A DNA stretch of 64,000 bases, from assembly GCF_016924755.1 (NCBI RefSeq), contig NZ_JAFFJX010000001.1:620001-684000 (forward strand). The letters are read 5' to 3'. Numbering within the stretch: the stretch's first letter is position 1; every line of letters begins with the position of its first letter. The notes below the pieces were generated by a model that was given only the letters and a program-made list of their open reading frames with translations, did not search any database and was not told where the DNA came from. Origin of the DNA: Longitalea arenae. Lineage in GTDB: Bacteria > Bacteroidota > Bacteroidia > Chitinophagales > Chitinophagaceae. A program made the position numbers and the translations under genes. This document shows positions 61,888 to 64,000 of this stretch, one piece after another.

Positions 61888-62737
61888 GTTATTCAAGATA
61901 TTTAAACGGCCCCGTACCTACATTGCTTTCATTGCCATTGCTGCGATTGTCATTTTGATCCAACTGGCATTATACCTCGATGGGTATACGTATATCGGTT
62001 TCCTGTTACAAAGCATTGAGCGGTTCAATGTAGAAGGGAAGATCCTGAACGGGTACTTTGTATGTTATTTCATTTTGCAAACCCTGCTTATTCATGTGCC
62101 TTTGCTGATCGCGCTGGTTGGCGGTGATATGATCGCAGGCGAAGCCAATATGGGCACCTTGCGCTTACTGATCAGCAAACCCATTAGCCGCAGTACTTTG
62201 CTGGTGAGTAAATTTCTGGCTGCAACCATTTACACCTTGCTGCTATTGATTTGGATGGCCTTTTTGTCGCTGCTTCTTTCCCTGCTGGTCTTTGGTTCGG
62301 GCGACCTGATGGTATTTCAAAGCCAGGTGATCATTCATATCCCGCAGTCGGATGTGTTCTGGCGTTATCTGGCAGCCTTTGCTTTTGCCGCCATTGCCAT
62401 GACCACTGTAGCCGCCCTGTCATTTTTCTTGTCGCTGTTCGCCGAGAACTCCATTGGTCCCATCGTTGCAGCAATGAGCATTGTGATCGTGTGTACCATT
62501 CTTACGACAATGGACCTGCCTTTGTTCTTATCTATGAAGCCATACTTGTTCACTTCACATATGCTGGGCTGGAAAGGTTTTTTTGATATTCAGGCAACCA
62601 CTGGCAATAGTGCGGTGCCGGGCAGCATTCAGAACCTGCCTGGTATCCTTCGTTCTGCAATCATACTAATGGTGCATATAGTTGGTTTTGTAAGTGCTGC
62701 AGTAGTGATCTTCAGAAGGAAGGACGTTTTATCATGA
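61865..62737 (+). CDS. ABC-2 type exporter, permease subunit
   Basis: A 290-residue membrane protein with about six transmembrane helices, the permease partner of the preceding ATPase. Visible features are an N-terminal cytoplasmic helix (LQIELFKIFKRPRTYIAF), a large periplasmic segment after the first helix, and GGDMIAGEANMGTLRLLISKPISRS near residue 90, which is typical of ABC2-type permeases. The start ATG at 61865 overlaps the ATPase gene by 23 nt. Confidence 0.9.
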   Translation: MWTLLQIELFKIFKRPRTYIAFIAIAAIVILIQLALYLDGYTYIGFLLQSIERFNVEGKILNGYFVCYFILQTLLIHVPLLIALVGGDMIAGEANMGTLRLLISKPISRSTLLVSKFLAATIYTLLLLIWMAFLSLLLSLLVFGSGDLMVFQSQVIIHIPQSDVFWRYLAAFAFAAIAMTTVAALSFFLSLFAENSIGPIVAAMSIVIVCTILTTMDLPLFLSMKPYLFTSHMLGWKGFFDIQATTGNSAVPGSIQNLPGILRSAIILMVHIVGFVSAAVVIFRRKDVLS

Positions 62738-62745
62738 CGATTTAG

Positions 62746-62833
62746 AAGTAAGAAATAACAGGTGAGAATTATGAGTTAACAGATAGTTTTAATGGCCGAA
62801 ATTCGGGATCTTCCTTCTTCGTATTTCTTACTT
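62746..62833. repeat. Inverted GAAGTAAGAAATA repeat at a convergent junction
   Basis: AAGTAAGAAATA (62746-62757) is the exact reverse complement of TATTTCTTACTT (62822-62833). The arms are 64 nt apart and sit between the permease gene and the histidine kinase gene. Confidence 0.7.
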
Positions 62834-62844
62834 TCGACTTCGTA

Positions 62845-64000
62845 TCAGTCTGCCAGCGTAAAATGAAAGGTGCTGCCTTTGCCGGCTTCCGATTCAACCC
62901 AGATGGTGCCGCCATGCAACTCTACAATTTTTTTGCAATGCGCCAGGCCAATGCCCGATCCTTCATACACCGAACGGTTGTGCAGGCGTTGAAAAATAAT
63001 AAATATGCGTTGCTGGTATTGTTTCTCAATACCGATGCCATTATCGCGGAATGCAAAATGCCAATGGCCGTTTTCTTTAGTAGTTGATATCTCAATACGT
63101 GGCGCAATCCCCGGTTTCTGGAATTTGATGGAATTGCTGATCAGGTTTTGAAAGAGGAGTTTCAATTCAGTCCGGAAAGCATTTACCAGCGGCAGATTGC
63201 CTGTGGTGATCTCCGCTTTGTTCTCTTTGATCACCTTATTCAGATCGGCCAGTACTTCGGCCAGTGCTACATTGCAGTCAACCGGCTCAAACTGCTTTTC
63301 CCGGCCGATGCGTGAATAATCAAGCAGGTCTTTGATCAATGTTTTCATTCGGTCAGATGCCTGGATCACATAATCGATATACCGGTCGGCATTTTGATCG
63401 ATCTTGCCATGGTATTGTTTGCGAAGTAATTCTACAAAGCTCGATGTGGTACGCAAAGGTTCCTGCAGATCGTGGGAGGCCACATAGGCGAATTGTTCCA
63501 GTTCCTTGTTTTTGATTTCTAACTCCGCTGTACGTTGCTGTACTTTTTTCTCCAGGGTAATATTCGCTTCTCTGATCTCCTTCTCCAGGCGTTTCTTTTC
63601 AGAAATATCGCGAATGGCAGTTGTTATAAGTACCCCTTCTTCTGTTTCCAGCGGACTTATACTTAATTCTACCGGAAATTCTTCTCCGTTCTTTCGACGC
63701 CCTAATAGCTCAAGGCCAACACCTGTGGAGCGAACGCCGGGATTATCATAAAAGAGTTTTTGATTTTCGAGCGGGCCGGTTCGAAACCGTTCCGGTAATA
63801 ACAACTCTACATTACAACCGATGAGTTCATTTTTATTATACCCAAAGATATTTTCACATTGATTATTCACCAGGTGAATGATCCCTTTCTCACTCACAAT
63901 TACAATAGCATCGGGCGCTGACTCCAACAGTCCTTTGAACTTCTGCTGTGCCTGTTCAATAACACTGATGCTACGGGCTAGTTCTTCTGCCATGGTGTTG
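62845..64000 (-). CDS. HAMP-PAS sensor histidine kinase (C-terminal part)
   Basis: At least 385 codons are in the window and the gene runs off the right edge. The visible N-terminus NTMAEELARSISV matches the end of a HAMP domain (FNxMAxxL pattern), so the Met at 63993 is internal and the membrane domains lie outside. A PAS domain follows (residues about 20-130 of the visible part, ESAPDAIVIVSEKGIIHLVN), then a coiled coil, the HisKA H-box YVASHDLQEPLRT, and HATPase motifs FQNLISNSIKFQ, FRDNGIGIEKQYQ and GSGIGLAHCKKI. No partner regulator is visible. It is convergent with the exporter permease. Confidence 0.9.
   Translation of the reverse strand, partial: NTMAEELARSISVIEQAQQKFKGLLESAPDAIVIVSEKGIIHLVNNQCENIFGYNKNELIGCNVELLLPERFRTGPLENQKLFYDNPGVRSTGVGLELLGRRKNGEEFPVELSISPLETEEGVLITTAIRDISEKKRLEKEIREANITLEKKVQQRTAELEIKNKELEQFAYVASHDLQEPLRTTSSFVELLRKQYHGKIDQNADRYIDYVIQASDRMKTLIKDLLDYSRIGREKQFEPVDCNVALAEVLADLNKVIKENKAEITTGNLPLVNAFRTELKLLFQNLISNSIKFQKPGIAPRIEISTTKENGHWHFAFRDNGIGIEKQYQQRIFIIFQRLHNRSVYEGSGIGLAHCKKIVELHGGTIWVESEAGKGSTFHFTLAD

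Overview
The window looks like chromosomal DNA of a Bacteroidota bacterium, most likely a Chitinophagaceae relative (Niastella/Chitinophaga type; this is inference). Signs: promoters with the Bacteroidota -7 box TAnnTTTG close to start codons and almost no Shine-Dalgarno sequences; three proteins with C-terminal type IX secretion (T9SS) sorting domains; TonB receptors with carboxypeptidase-like N-terminal domains; a lipoprotein with an acidic surface-export signal; a sigma/anti-sigma pair with PxGYFE repeats; and an atp operon without atpD/atpC. No rRNA, tRNA, CRISPR or transposase gene was seen.

Layout. 1-9.1 kb: housekeeping genes (partial gpmI, DUF4783 protein, nadC, SUI1-type factor, NADP isocitrate dehydrogenase, apaG, POT peptide transporter, purD). 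9.2-17.6 kb: tryptophan dioxygenase, then the elongasome cluster mreB-mreC-mreD-mrdA-rodA and an MBL-fold hydrolase. 17.6-24.4 kb: a large heptamer repeat array, an ECF sigma/anti-sigma-like/periplasmic operon, two small membrane proteins, a lone transketolase C-terminal half, galE and rmlA.

24.7-41.5 kb is a phosphate-response island: Pit transporter plus DUF47 partner, phosphate-type porin, TonB receptor plus beta-helix surface lipoprotein, transglutaminase-like protein, a MurG/GT28-like glycosyltransferase with a PlcP-like metallophosphoesterase (the pair expected for phospholipid-to-glycolipid replacement), a DUF5690 transporter-like protein, and a PhoB/PhoR-like two-component system. Five promoters in it share one architecture: three to five TAACA-like pentamers at an exact 11-bp period, the last one 9 nt before a TAnnTTTG-like -7 box. 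I read this as the Pho box of this lineage. One of the five drives no recognised gene, only a 33-codon ORF and a roughly 390-nt transcript ending at a strong terminator.

42-51 kb: a protein with a caspase-like His/Cys pattern, an ABC exporter, and atpB-E-F-H-A, which ends in a terminator with no atpG. 51-52.5 kb is gene-poor but structured: a stretch rich in small hairpins and three copies of a terminator-like element whose stem shows compensatory changes. 52.5-64 kb: two T9SS-sorted proteins, a TonB receptor/TPR-like/winged-helix trio, an ABC-2 exporter and a truncated HAMP-PAS histidine kinase. Simple-sequence families (heptamers GGCAATN and GGYAACY, and several inverted repeats) sit in many intergenic gaps.
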